The notes under the pieces: generated by a model
The model's database searches: none
What the model was told of the DNA's origin: nothing
The model's input: the letters and a program-made list of their open reading frames with translations, nothing else
Part shown: positions 52,875 to 62,275 of the stretch, piece after piece
How positions within the stretch are numbered: the stretch's first letter is position 1
Layout of the letters: each line of letters opens with the position of its first letter
Translations under genes and position numbers: made by a program
Assembly (NCBI RefSeq): GCF_900104635.1
Contig: NZ_FNWC01000007.1
Location: 2,765,421 to 2,829,420 of the forward strand
DNA: 64,000 nt
Direction of reading: 5' to 3'
DNA from: Coprococcus phoceensis
GTDB lineage: Bacteria; Bacillota; Clostridia; Lachnospirales; Lachnospiraceae

Positions 52875-53816
52875 CTATCTTTTTCGTTTTTCCATCCAAG
52901 TCAGCAAATCGTCAAAAACCAGACTACGATCCACTTCATTTAAAATCTCATGGCGGTCATTTTCATATAACTTCATAGAAACATCTTCTATTCCACATGA
53001 TTTGTAATTTTTATAAATGTTTTCCACACTCTTTCCAAAGTTACCAACAGGGTCGTCTTTTCCAGCAACCAAAAATATAGGAAGTGTCTTTGGTATCTTT
53101 CCATTTTTTTCCTGATGGTTTACTGCCAGTATTCCACAGAACATCTGATAATAAGCGTTTACGGTAAACACAAAGCTGCATAACGGATCTTTTGCATACT
53201 TTTGAGAATTAACGGGATTCCTTGACAGCCAGTCCGAACCATTTGTCTCTTGTGAGAACTTCTTATTGAAACCGCCAAACGCCATATTGTTCACCAATTT
53301 ACTGCGGTATTCCCAGCCTTTTCCAAAAGCAATAATACGACATAGCACTTTGCCGGCTGTAAGAAGCAGATTGGACTTGCTTCCAGTTCCCATCACAATG
53401 GCTCCCGAAATGCCATCCCCATATAATCCAAGATACTGTCGAAGCAGAAAAGATCCCATACTATGTCCCAGCATAAAATATGGTACATCTTTATATTTTT
53501 TCTTCGTTATCTTTCTCAAATGGTGAATATCTCCTATCACGTAGGTATTTCCTTTGGATTCATGAAAAAATCCAAGCTTATCTTTTGACGTGACAGATTT
53601 GCCATGACCTAGATGGTCATGGCCCACAACATAATATCCTTTTTCTGCTAGAAATCGTGCAAATTCATCGTAGCGGTCAATATGCTCCACCATGCCATGG
53701 CACATCTGCAATACCGCCGCCACTTTCCCATCCGGTATCCACTCAATTGCATGAATCTGCGTGGCGCCGTCTTTGGATGGATAATAAAATTCGTTTTTCA
53801 CTACTCTTTTGTTCAT
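52875..53816 (-). CDS. Alpha/beta hydrolase (lysophospholipase/monoacylglycerol lipase-like)
   Basis: A 313-residue serine hydrolase. The nucleophile elbow is LGHSMGSFLLRQYL, the oxyanion region QMCHGMVEHIDRYD, and the catalytic Asp and His are likely in VAGKDDPVG and NDRHEILNE. This is the Hydrolase_4/PldB type. No signal peptide, so cytoplasmic. It is 12 bp downstream of the citrate synthase gene. Confidence 0.92.
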   Translation of the reverse strand: MNKRVVKNEFYYPSKDGATQIHAIEWIPDGKVAAVLQMCHGMVEHIDRYDEFARFLAEKGYYVVGHDHLGHGKSVTSKDKLGFFHESKGNTYVIGDIHHLRKITKKKYKDVPYFMLGHSMGSFLLRQYLGLYGDGISGAIVMGTGSKSNLLLTAGKVLCRIIAFGKGWEYRSKLVNNMAFGGFNKKFSQETNGSDWLSRNPVNSQKYAKDPLCSFVFTVNAYYQMFCGILAVNHQEKNGKIPKTLPIFLVAGKDDPVGNFGKSVENIYKNYKSCGIEDVSMKLYENDRHEILNEVDRSLVFDDLLTWMEKRKR

Positions 53817-53828
53817 TTACATCATCTG

Positions 53829-55199
53829 CTATCTATCATGAATTCTTATATAATCTCTGTGCGGACACAATGGTTTATAAGCCGGACGGATGATCTTATC
53901 CACATTCTTCAGCTCTTCTAACCGGTGTGCACTCCAACCTACGATACGTGCTGCCGCAAAAATCGGTGTATAAAGCGCTTTTGGAAGCCCAAGCATTCCA
54001 TATACCAAACCACTGTAAAAATCGACATTTGCGTTAACACCTTTGTAAATTCTACGTTTTTCCCCAATCACTTCTGGCGCCATATGCTCTACCATCTCAT
54101 ACAAAGCATATTCTTTTTCGCAGCCTTTCTCCGTTGCAAGCTGCTTTACAAATTTTTTAAAGATATCTGCTCTTGGGTCAGAAACAGAATATACTGCATG
54201 TCCCATTCCATAGATCAGCCCTTTTTTATCAAATGCTTTTTTATCAAGCAGATCTTCCAAATATTTACGAACTGCATCCCTGTCTTCCCAGTCTGACAAA
54301 TGTTCTTTCATATCTTCAAACATCTGTGTCACCTTAATATTGGCGCCACCATGCTTTGGCCCTTTCAAAGATGCCATCGCTGCCGCCATAGTCGAATAGG
54401 TATCTGTTCCGGATGAAGTTACAACGTGTGTCGTAAAGGTCGAGTTATTTCCACCGCCGTGATCCATATGTAATACTAATGCCATATCCAGAATCTTTGC
54501 CTCTAATGGTGTATATTTCCGATCTTCACGAAGCATCATTAAAATATTTTCCGCCATAGACAGTTCTTTTAATGGTGCATAGATATATAAATCTTCACCT
54601 CTGCGATAATTGTAAGCATGATAGCCATATACCATTAACATCGGGAACTGGCTGATCAAATTCAGACACTGGCGCAGAACATTCGGAATCGATGTGTCAT
54701 CCGCTTTTTCATCGTAAGAATACAGATTCAGTATAGAGCGTGACAAACTATTCATCATATCTCTGCTTGGTGCTTTCATAATAATATCACGCACAAAATT
54801 CGGTGGAAGTGTTCTTCTCTCTGACAATGCTTCTGTAAATCTCTTCAGCTGCCCTTCTGTCGGAAGTTCCCCGAACAACAGCAGATATGTCGTCTCTTCA
54901 AATCCGTAATGTCCCTCTGCCAAAAATCCATTCACCAGATCCTTGATATTGTAACCCCGGTAATACAAATTTCCCTCACACGGTACTTCCTCACCGTCTA
55001 CAATCTGAGATGCACAGACATCAGAAATGTTAGTCAGCCCGGCGAGAACACCCTTTCCGTTGACATCACGCAGGCCTCTTTTTACCTGATATTCTGTATA
55101 TAACTCTTTTTCAATTGCATTGCTTTCTTCACACAATTTTGCAAGCTGCAAAATCTCTGGTGTAATGTCAAACAATAACTCGTCTATTGAATTTGCCAT
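53829..55199 (-). CDS. Citrate synthase
   Basis: A 456-residue citrate synthase joining oxaloacetate and acetyl-CoA. The catalytic residues lie in LHMDHGGGNNSTFTTHVV (His), GMGHAVYSVSDPRADIFK (His) and NVDFYSGLVYGMLG (Asp). The ATG at 55199 is chosen because AAAGGGG is 7 nt upstream; the open frame continues to 55331 but that part is AT-rich and unlike the family. In such anaerobes it feeds glutamate synthesis. Confidence 0.94.
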   Translation of the reverse strand: MANSIDELLFDITPEILQLAKLCEESNAIEKELYTEYQVKRGLRDVNGKGVLAGLTNISDVCASQIVDGEEVPCEGNLYYRGYNIKDLVNGFLAEGHYGFEETTYLLLFGELPTEGQLKRFTEALSERRTLPPNFVRDIIMKAPSRDMMNSLSRSILNLYSYDEKADDTSIPNVLRQCLNLISQFPMLMVYGYHAYNYRRGEDLYIYAPLKELSMAENILMMLREDRKYTPLEAKILDMALVLHMDHGGGNNSTFTTHVVTSSGTDTYSTMAAAMASLKGPKHGGANIKVTQMFEDMKEHLSDWEDRDAVRKYLEDLLDKKAFDKKGLIYGMGHAVYSVSDPRADIFKKFVKQLATEKGCEKEYALYEMVEHMAPEVIGEKRRIYKGVNANVDFYSGLVYGMLGLPKALYTPIFAAARIVGWSAHRLEELKNVDKIIRPAYKPLCPHRDYIRIHDR

Positions 55200-55289
55200 A
55201 GCCATTCCCCTTTCCGTCTTTAAAGTATTGTAGTTTATTATACTAAATTGTAAATAAAAAAACAACAAATATATCATGAACGATTTCTT

Positions 55290-55328
55290 AAAAAAGAGAC
55301 AAATTTTTGTAAAATTTGTCTCTTTTTT
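55290..55328. terminator. Strong bidirectional terminator
   Basis: Perfect 18-bp stem AAAAAAGAGACAAATTTT/AAAATTTGTCTCTTTTTT with loop TGT, between the AIM24-family gene and the citrate synthase gene. Confidence 0.93.
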
Positions 55329-55337
55329 CAAAATATT

Positions 55338-56018
55338 CTAATTGCTCGTCGGAAAATATGGTCTCAATGCTCCCGCCACATTACTGATCGGCATCGTCTG
55401 AAGCCAAACGCGTCCAGGTCCCGTAATCACTGTATTAAACAGTCCCTCTCCTCCAAATACGACATTTTTTAATCCTCTGATTGTCTGAATGTCCATCTGG
55501 CAGCTTGGTGTCATCGCCGCAAGATGTCCTGAATCAATTACGATCTGCTGTCCCGGCTGCAGTTCATATTCCACTACATGACCATCAAACTCAGCAAAAA
55601 CCGTTCCTATTCCAGACACCCTCTGCAAGATAAATCCTTCTCCACCGAACAATCCCGATGCCACTTTTTTGTGGAAATGAATCGACAGTTCCACACCTGC
55701 TTCTCCCGCAAGAAACGCACTTTTCTGGAAAATCATCTCATTTCCAGGTGATACCTGAAATGCCTTGATAGAACCCGGAAAGCTTGAAGCAAATGCGATC
55801 ATTCCATTTCCGCCCTGTGCTGTGTAAGTATTTTGAAATAAAGCTTCTCCTGAAAATGCTCTTCCAAATACTTTTCCGATACCTCCGTTTGATGTCGTCT
55901 GCATCTCCATATTCGGTGACATCCACGACATTGATCCACGCTCTGTGATCATTTTTTCACCGGATTCCAAATAACAGATGACAACCGGTAATGTCTCCCC
56001 TTTGATTTCATAACGCAT
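55338..56018 (-). CDS. AIM24/TIGR00266 family protein
   Basis: A 226-residue beta-rich protein of the AIM24 family with the segments GSMSWMSPNMEM, GEGFILQRVSGIGTVF and GLKNVVFGGEGLFNTVITGPGRVWLQT. The family has a double beta-barrel fold and no firm function in bacteria. The ATG at 56018 follows AAAGGAGG. It is downstream of rsmA in the tatD-rsmA unit. Confidence 0.93.
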   Translation of the reverse strand: MRYEIKGETLPVVICYLESGEKMITERGSMSWMSPNMEMQTTSNGGIGKVFGRAFSGEALFQNTYTAQGGNGMIAFASSFPGSIKAFQVSPGNEMIFQKSAFLAGEAGVELSIHFHKKVASGLFGGEGFILQRVSGIGTVFAEFDGHVVEYELQPGQQIVIDSGHLAAMTPSCQMDIQTIRGLKNVVFGGEGLFNTVITGPGRVWLQTMPISNVAGALRPYFPTSN

Positions 56019-56040
56019 ATGAATCCCTCCTTTGTGAAGT

Positions 56041-56913
56041 TTATAGCTGCTGATTAATTCTATCACTAAGCACTGCAAATTCCTGCAATGTCAAAGCTTC
56101 ACCTCTCACACTCGGACCTTTTCCAAGACTTTCGATCGCAGTTGTGATCACTTCTTTCGGAAGATGAATCTCCGGCGAATTATTCAGTCCGTTGGCAAGT
56201 GTTTTTCTTCTCTGGTTAAAAGAAGCACGGATAATCTGGAACATTAATTTTTCATTTTCAACTTGTACCGGCGGTTCTTTATGACGTGTCAGACGAATGA
56301 CTGCCGAACCAACCTTTGGTCTTGGCATAAAACAATTCGGCGGCACATTCGCAACAATATATGGTTCTGCGTAATACTGCACAGCGAGGGAAAGTGCCCC
56401 GTAATCTTTGGTCCCCGGTCCCACCTGCATCCGATCTGCCACCTCTTTTTGCACCATGACAGTAATACTTTCAATCGGTACATGGCTTTCAAACAAGCCC
56501 ATAATAATCGGTGTCGTAATATAATACGGCAGATTTGCTACCACTTTGATCGGCTTGTTGTCATTATATTCCTTTGCAAGTTTTGGAATATCCACTTTCA
56601 GCACATCGTCATTGATCACAGTCACATTGTCGTATGCCTGCAACGTATCCTCCAAGATCGGAATCAATGCTTTGTCGATCTCCACCGCCACAACCTGTCT
56701 TGCAGCACATGCGAGATACTGTGTCATCGTCCCGATTCCCGGTCCGATCTCCAGCACAAAGTCATCCTTCGTAATCTCTGCTGAACTGATGATTTTATCC
56801 AACACATGTGTGTCGATCAAAAAATTCTGTCCAAACTTTTTCTGAAATGAAAAATCGTATTTTTGTAATATTTCAATTGTATTTTGCGGATTGCCTAATG
56901 TTGGCTTTGTCAT
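56041..56913 (-). CDS. rsmA: 16S rRNA dimethyladenosine transferase RsmA
   Basis: A 290-residue KsgA/RsmA that dimethylates two adenines in helix 45 of 16S rRNA. The SAM loop is VLEIGPGIGTMTQYLA, and the catalytic motif is VANLPYYITTPIIM. FMPRPKVGSAVIRL is also typical. It lies 10 bp after tatD, a common Firmicutes order. Confidence 0.97.
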   Translation of the reverse strand: MTKPTLGNPQNTIEILQKYDFSFQKKFGQNFLIDTHVLDKIISSAEITKDDFVLEIGPGIGTMTQYLACAARQVVAVEIDKALIPILEDTLQAYDNVTVINDDVLKVDIPKLAKEYNDNKPIKVVANLPYYITTPIIMGLFESHVPIESITVMVQKEVADRMQVGPGTKDYGALSLAVQYYAEPYIVANVPPNCFMPRPKVGSAVIRLTRHKEPPVQVENEKLMFQIIRASFNQRRKTLANGLNNSPEIHLPKEVITTAIESLGKGPSVRGEALTLQEFAVLSDRINQQL

Positions 56914-56922
56914 ATATTTACC

Positions 56923-57693
56923 TCAAATTCTAAATAAATCTCTTCCATTTTTCTCTGTGCGGCTAACAACTTCATCGTAGCTGATTCCTTTGAGCTGCGC
57001 GATCTCCTGAGCGATATAAGGAATATTCAGAGAAGAATTGCGTTTTCCTCGATTCGGAGCCGGTGCAAGATACGGCGAATCCGTCTCCAGCAGAATCTTT
57101 TCCATCGGTATATCTGCCACAACTTCTTTGAGTTTCTTGCTATTCTTAAATGTGACAACACCTCCGACACCGATGTGAAATCCCATCTTCACATATTCCT
57201 GCGCCATCTCTTTTGAATACGAAAAGCAATGAATTACACCGCGAAGTCCTTTTGCATGCTGCTGCATCATCTCAAGCGTGTCCGCCGCCGCATCTCTGCT
57301 GTGAATGATGACCGGAAGGTTGAATTCCCGCGCCAGTTCAAGCTGCCTTTGGAACCATTTTTTCTGTATCTCATGAGATTCGTTATCCCAATAATAGTCA
57401 AGTCCAATTTCTCCAACTGCCACAACCTTATCTCTCTTGCACTGTTCTCTCAAATATGCAAATTTTTCCTCATCCAGTATTCCTACTTCATCCGGATGCA
57501 CACCTACTGCCGCATAGATAAATGGATACTCTTGTGCCAATTGTACCACTTCTGTGCAGGATTGAAAAGTGGCACCGACATTAATAATCGTGCCAATGCC
57601 ATTTTCCTGCATAGAATTTAAAAGCTCTGTTCTGTCTTCCTCAAACTGCTCATCATCATAATGCGCATGGCTTTCAAATATCATTGCTTCCAT
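56923..57693 (-). CDS. tatD: TatD family metal-dependent deoxyribonuclease
   Basis: A 256-residue TIM-barrel hydrolase. Metal ligands are visible in ESHAHYDD, GEIGLDYYW, VIIHSRDA, GVIHCFSY and LLETDSPYLAP. The ATG at 57693 lies one base after the ddh stop; an ATG three codons later (57684) gives the usual opening MIFESHAHYD and is an alternative. TatD acts on DNA ends; in this setting it is a housekeeping gene. Confidence 0.95.
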   Translation of the reverse strand: MEAMIFESHAHYDDEQFEEDRTELLNSMQENGIGTIINVGATFQSCTEVVQLAQEYPFIYAAVGVHPDEVGILDEEKFAYLREQCKRDKVVAVGEIGLDYYWDNESHEIQKKWFQRQLELAREFNLPVIIHSRDAAADTLEMMQQHAKGLRGVIHCFSYSKEMAQEYVKMGFHIGVGGVVTFKNSKKLKEVVADIPMEKILLETDSPYLAPAPNRGKRNSSLNIPYIAQEIAQLKGISYDEVVSRTEKNGRDLFRI

Positions 57694-57694
57694 C

Positions 57695-58681
57695 TTATAA
57701 AATCTCTTTTCTTAACTGTTCCGGAGTCTTCTGTGACAATAATGCCGGCGCAATATCAAATACTGTCTTCGCCCCACATTCACCATTTGCGGAAAGTCTG
57801 TATGCCGCTCTTGCATAAGCAACTAAAACACTTGAAGTAAACTCCGGATTTGAATCCAGTTTCAAAGAATACTCAATCACATGTTTATTTCCTTCTCTTC
57901 CTGTCTCTCCTGTGCGGATCACAAAACCACCGTGAGGCATTTTGCTGTGATTTTCCTTTAATTCTTCTTCTGTGATAAATGTCACTGTTGTGTCATAATC
58001 TGCAAAATAGTTTGGCATTTCCTTGATTGCTTTTTCAATCTGTGCCTTGTCCGCACCTTCTTCCGCTACAACATAGCATTCACGCAAATGCTTCTGTCTT
58101 GTCGTAAGCTCCGGCTCACTTCCACTTCTTACTTCTTCAACTGCCGCTTCAATCGGTACTGTATACTGGATTCCGTTTTTTACTCCTTCTACACGACGGA
58201 TCGCATCAGAATGTCCCTGACTTACACCTTTTCCCCAGAATGTGTAAGTGCTTCCCTGTACTAAAATAGACTCTGCGTAAATACGGTTCAGCGAAAACAT
58301 TCCCGGATCCCAGCCAACAGAGATAATCCCAATATGATTTCCCTCTTTTGCTGCTGCATCTACATTTGCAAAGTATTCCGGAATCTTTGCGTGTGTGTCA
58401 AAACTGTCAATAATATTAAAGTTCTTTGCAATCTGTGGACCCATAACTGGGAGATCTGTCGCAGAGCCCCCGCACAGAATCATCACATCCACTTCTCCTT
58501 TCAGAGAAAGTACATCATCTAAATGCACCTTTTTCACACCTTCCGTGAGAATGTTTACATCCTCCGGATTACGGCGTGTCACAACCGCCACAAGCTCCAT
58601 ATCATCGTTACGCTCAATTGCAAGCTCCACACCACGTCCTATATTTCCATAACCTACAATACCAATTCTGATTTTATTCAT
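57695..58681 (-). CDS. ddh: Meso-diaminopimelate D-dehydrogenase
   Basis: A 328-residue NADPH-dependent enzyme that makes meso-DAP in one step from tetrahydrodipicolinate. The dinucleotide loop is IGIVGYGNIGRGVE, and the segments GWDPGMFSLNRI and GKGVSQGHSDAIRRVEG match Ddh. It supplies lysine and the peptidoglycan cross-link residue by the dehydrogenase branch. Upstream is a hairpin repeat and the metS gene. Confidence 0.95.
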   Translation of the reverse strand: MNKIRIGIVGYGNIGRGVELAIERNDDMELVAVVTRRNPEDVNILTEGVKKVHLDDVLSLKGEVDVMILCGGSATDLPVMGPQIAKNFNIIDSFDTHAKIPEYFANVDAAAKEGNHIGIISVGWDPGMFSLNRIYAESILVQGSTYTFWGKGVSQGHSDAIRRVEGVKNGIQYTVPIEAAVEEVRSGSEPELTTRQKHLRECYVVAEEGADKAQIEKAIKEMPNYFADYDTTVTFITEEELKENHSKMPHGGFVIRTGETGREGNKHVIEYSLKLDSNPEFTSSVLVAYARAAYRLSANGECGAKTVFDIAPALLSQKTPEQLRKEIL

Positions 58682-58701
58682 TTTTCTGTTCTCCTTTCAA
58701 C

Positions 58702-58760
58702 TTTGGGGACGTAGTAAAATTCAATTTTACTACGTCCCCAATTGAATTTTGCCCTGTCCC
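58702..58760. repeat. REP-like palindromic hairpin
   Basis: GGGGACGTAGTAAAATT (58705-58721) and its exact complement (58723-58739) are separated by one base, then a tail ATTGAATTTTGCCCTGTCCC. A 17-bp perfect palindrome of this kind between ddh and metS is more likely a dispersed REP/MITE-type element than a simple terminator, though it may stop metS transcription. Confidence 0.7.
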
Positions 58761-58785
58761 TTTTTGACTTTTACGTGAACTAATT

Positions 58786-60681
58786 TTAACAAATTTCCGC
58801 GCCTGCCGGCATTGTTTTTTCCGGTGTCATCAGCGCAAGGTTACCTTCTGCATCTTCTGCACACAAAAGCATACCTTCTGACAGAACCCCTGCAAGTTTT
58901 GCAGGCTTCAAATTCACAAGTACCATAACTTTTTTTCCAACCATTTCTTCTGCTGTATAATGTCCTTTGATACCTGACACAATCTGTTTTACCTGACTTC
59001 CGATTTTCACCTGCGAGCAAAGTAATTTTTTCGATTTTTTTACTTCCTCACAAGCGATAATCTCTCCAACCTGGAACTGCATCTTCATGAAATCGTCAAA
59101 TGTGATCTCTTCTTTTGCTTCGATATCAATTCCTTCCTCTTCTTTTTCTTCCTCTACCGGTGGATGAAGCTCTTCCACTTTTTTTATCACTTCTTCCAAA
59201 TCAAGTCTCTGGAATAAGATCTCCGGCTTATCTGTTACATTTCCGCCGTTCAACTGAGCAAGAATCTTTTCAGCTGTCTCCGGCATAAAGGATGACAATA
59301 ATTCTGCTCCCTTAGAAATGCTGTCAATCAAGTTATAAAGCACTGTCTCAAGACGATCTTTCTGCGCTTCATCTTTTGCAAGTACCCAAGGCATTGTCTC
59401 ATCAATGTATTTGTTGCAACGTTTGAAGAGATTGAAAATCTCTGTGATCGCATCTGCCACACGAAGTTTGTCCATCTTCTCCTCGACAGCTGCCGGAGTG
59501 CCGTCTACAACCGCCTTCAAGTCTGCATCTACATCCCCTGCTACTCCCTTGTCAGTCACGCTTCCGCCAAAATATTTATTTGTCATGGAAACTGTTCTGT
59601 TCACAAGATTTCCAAGTGTATTTGCAAGATCAGAGTTCATACGCTCTACCATCAGCTCCCATGTGATTACACCATCATTTTCGAATGGCATCTCATGCAG
59701 CACAAAGTAACGGACAGCATCCACACCGAACATATTCACAAGCTCGTCTGCGTAGATTACATTTCCTTTCGATTTACTCATCTTTCCGTCACCCTGCAAA
59801 AGCCATGGATGTCCGAAAATCTGTTTCGGCAATGGCAAATCCAATGCCATCAAGAAAATCGGCCAGTAAATTGTATGGAAACGAATGATATCTTTTCCAA
59901 TCAAATGCAAGTCAGCAGGCCAGTCTTTTTTGAACTGTTCTGTGCTCTCGCCGTCACAGTCATAACCAATACCAGTGATGTAGTTTGTCAGCGCATCAAG
60001 CCATACATATACAACATGTTTTGGGTCAAAGTCTACCGGAATTCCCCATTTAAATGAAGTTCTCGATACACAAAGATCCTGAAGCCCCGGCAATAAGAAA
60101 TTGTTCATCATCTCATTTTTACGGGAAACCGGCTGAATAAATTCCGGATGCGTGTTAATGTGCTCAATCAGTCTGTCCGCATATTTGCTCATTTTGAAGA
60201 AATATGCTTCCTCCTGTGCTGGTTGCACCTCGCGTCCACAGTCCGGACATTTCCCGTCTACTAACTGAGATTCTGTGAAAAATGACTCACAAGGTGTACA
60301 GTACATTCCTTCGTAGTGTCCTTTGTAAATATCACCTTGTTCATATAATCTTTTGAAAATCTTCTGAACTTGTTTCTCATGGTAATCATCTGTTGTACGA
60401 ATGAATTTGTCATAAGAAGTATTCATCATATCGGCAATCGCCTTTACTTCCCCGGCAACTTTATCCACAAATTCCTTTGGTGAAACGCCTGCTTCCTCCG
60501 CCTTCAACTCAATTTTCTGTCCGTGTTCGTCAGTTCCTGTCTGGAAAAATACATCATATCCCTGACTTCTCTTGTATCTTGCAATCGCATCTGCAAGTAC
60601 AAATTCATATGTGTTTCCAATATGCGGCTTGCCCGATGTGTAGGCAATCGCTGTCGTCATATAAAATTTCTTCTTGTCCAT
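58786..60681 (-). CDS. metG: Methionyl-tRNA synthetase
   Basis: A 631-residue class I synthetase. The HIGH-like motif is KPHIGNTYEF, the zinc site CTPCESFF...CPDCGREV, and the KMSKS motif GDGKMSKSKGN. The C-terminal 110 residues are a Trbp111-like tRNA-binding domain (FMKMQFQVGEIIACEEVKKS). The ATG at 60681 has AAGGAG upstream; the frame to 60717 runs into the T-box terminator. Confidence 0.96.
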   Translation of the reverse strand: MDKKKFYMTTAIAYTSGKPHIGNTYEFVLADAIARYKRSQGYDVFFQTGTDEHGQKIELKAEEAGVSPKEFVDKVAGEVKAIADMMNTSYDKFIRTTDDYHEKQVQKIFKRLYEQGDIYKGHYEGMYCTPCESFFTESQLVDGKCPDCGREVQPAQEEAYFFKMSKYADRLIEHINTHPEFIQPVSRKNEMMNNFLLPGLQDLCVSRTSFKWGIPVDFDPKHVVYVWLDALTNYITGIGYDCDGESTEQFKKDWPADLHLIGKDIIRFHTIYWPIFLMALDLPLPKQIFGHPWLLQGDGKMSKSKGNVIYADELVNMFGVDAVRYFVLHEMPFENDGVITWELMVERMNSDLANTLGNLVNRTVSMTNKYFGGSVTDKGVAGDVDADLKAVVDGTPAAVEEKMDKLRVADAITEIFNLFKRCNKYIDETMPWVLAKDEAQKDRLETVLYNLIDSISKGAELLSSFMPETAEKILAQLNGGNVTDKPEILFQRLDLEEVIKKVEELHPPVEEEKEEEGIDIEAKEEITFDDFMKMQFQVGEIIACEEVKKSKKLLCSQVKIGSQVKQIVSGIKGHYTAEEMVGKKVMVLVNLKPAKLAGVLSEGMLLCAEDAEGNLALMTPEKTMPAGAEIC

Positions 60682-60693
60682 GTTCCTACTCCT

Positions 60694-61005
60694 TTTTGTA
60701 TAAAAAATGAAACCCATCTTCCCAACAAAAGTTAAGAAGACGGGTCTGATACCGTGTTACCACTTCTCTTCGCTTATACTTCACAGTATAAACCTTATCA
60801 AGTATGCTCATACACCATACTCTGTCGCTGTAAAGGGCGATCCCTTTGTGCTTCACTAAAATCTTTCAGCTTGGCACACCGCTCAGGAGCCATCTTCGAT
60901 ATCTCTTTCATCGTCTCTTCTCAGCTTCATGAGACTTCTCTGTAAATGTCTGAAATATCTACTCTTTCCATCATTGCGTTTCCTGTTTTTAATGTTATTT
61001 CACAT
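60694..61005 (-). promoter_or_regulatory. T-box leader of metG
   Basis: T-box core AGTGGTAACACGGT (60751-60764) is followed by a terminator hairpin of GACCCGTCTTC pairing with GGGAAGATGGGTTTC (60709-60746) and a T-run. The leader of about 300 nt carries several helices upstream. tRNA-Met is inferred as the ligand from the gene; the specifier codon was not resolved. Confidence 0.88.
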
Positions 61006-61011
61006 GTGAAA

Positions 61012-61040
61012 ATCGTATCACAGGATTTTCTCGGTGTCAA
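61012..61040 (-). promoter_or_regulatory. Promoter of the metG leader
   Basis: TTGACA (61035-61040), 17-bp spacer and TACGAT (61012-61017) on the minus strand, just ahead of the T-box. Confidence 0.75.
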
Positions 61041-61122
61041 GATTCCCATTTTTCTTTTTTATTACAGTTCGCACATCAGTCAATAGTAAATGGCGTGGAG
61101 TGAACTGTAGTCACACATCACT

Positions 61123-62004
61123 CTACTTCCAATACTTATCCAAGTACTTTTCTATTTCTTCTTGTGACAATGAGAATTCTTCCATCAAATTCTTCCTTGC
61201 CTGGTCTTTAGAAATATTACATTTCATGCAAATACGAATTGTTGCTTTAATCCCTTCAGCCAATCCCTCATTTAGTAAGTCTTCCCTCAAGGCTTTTCGA
61301 AATTCTTCTTCGTCATATTCTGTCAAAATCATATCTACGACCTCCGCTCGATTTTTTTGAAGTACATCTGCAAGAATTCCATTTTTAATACAATTATCCA
61401 CTGCAATCTCCACTGACTTTTCAAACTGCATCCCCTCTGCAAGATACTTGCGGATTATTGCGATAAACTCTGCATATTCTCTCAATTGCTTACACTTTTC
61501 CATCAATTCTCGATTCTTCCCCAAATTAATATTAAGCACAACTGCTGTACATTCCAGTGCTGGATTCATTTCCCCTTTGTCCTCAATAAACAAATCACTC
61601 AACTTCAACTCCTGACGTTCCGGCTCCTTTTTTGTTCCATTGTAAAATACAATATACTGTGGGAACGGAATATGTAGTGGCGATGTAGAATACAATCGAT
61701 ATTTCACCGGCTCAATGTACTCCCGATACAACGATGAAAAATAGAATAAGCCACGCAACGGTAAGTTGGGACTGAACGAGCTCTGATGTTCATAAAGATT
61801 CATCACATCACCAATGATAAAGGACAGATCATTTTTCATCCCCATATAGACCACGTCTTCAATCGTTGTGATAGTTAAATCATCGGGATTCGTATAATTG
61901 CTGTCATTGATCGCATTGTAAAGCTCCAGCAAATCCTTTTTCTCATGGAAAATAACTCGGAATACCCTGTCTTTATACTTCTTATTTATCTTATGTTCTA
62001 CCAA
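61123..62004 (-). CDS. Rpn/PD-(D/E)XK family putative transposase or nuclease
   Basis: About 293 residues of the Rpn (recombination-promoting nuclease)/PDDEXK transposase-like family. The N-terminal nuclease part shows FRVIFHEKKDLLELYNA, NDLSFIIGDVMNLYEHQ and LRGLFYFSSLYREYI; the C-terminal part is helical (RKALREDLLNEGLAEG). I take the TTG at 62004, 7 nt after AAAGGAGG, as start. The gene stands alone, with AT-rich flanks, and is likely a mobile or defence-like accessory gene. Confidence 0.82.
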   Translation of the reverse strand: MVEHKINKKYKDRVFRVIFHEKKDLLELYNAINDSNYTNPDDLTITTIEDVVYMGMKNDLSFIIGDVMNLYEHQSSFSPNLPLRGLFYFSSLYREYIEPVKYRLYSTSPLHIPFPQYIVFYNGTKKEPERQELKLSDLFIEDKGEMNPALECTAVVLNINLGKNRELMEKCKQLREYAEFIAIIRKYLAEGMQFEKSVEIAVDNCIKNGILADVLQKNRAEVVDMILTEYDEEEFRKALREDLLNEGLAEGIKATIRICMKCNISKDQARKNLMEEFSLSQEEIEKYLDKYWK

Positions 62005-62228
62005 ATGTTTTCCTCCTTTACATTTTATCAAATACAAATCTATGAATCAATGAAAAGAGCATACTTTCATAGGCGCCACCTACCTTTTTAATACAGAATA
62101 AACTATAACTTTTTCATAAAATACAAATCGGATTTCTTGTGACGAACGCCACGGAATTTTAGAAAATATAGAATGTTTGATTTGTAGAATTAATCATAGC
62201 ACGATAAGTCCCAGATTACAATATTTTT
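62005..62228. other. Intergenic region upstream of the Rpn gene
   Basis: About 220 bp, AT-rich, with a GGCGCC palindrome near 62071. No RNA gene or convincing promoter was identified. Confidence 0.5.
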
Positions 62229-62266
62229 GACCAAAAGAGATGCACCGACACAATGCATCTCTTTTT
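62229..62266 (-). terminator. Terminator after the GH1 gene
   Basis: Perfect 12-bp stem AAAAGAGATGCA/TGCATCTCTTTT with a 9-nt loop. Confidence 0.92.
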
Positions 62267-62275
62267 CCAATCTGA

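Noticed and set aside
53829..55331. Citrate synthase with a 44-residue hydrophobic N-terminal extension (signal or anchor)
   Set aside because: The extension is AT-rich intergenic sequence, and the ribosome binding site is in front of the internal ATG at 55199.
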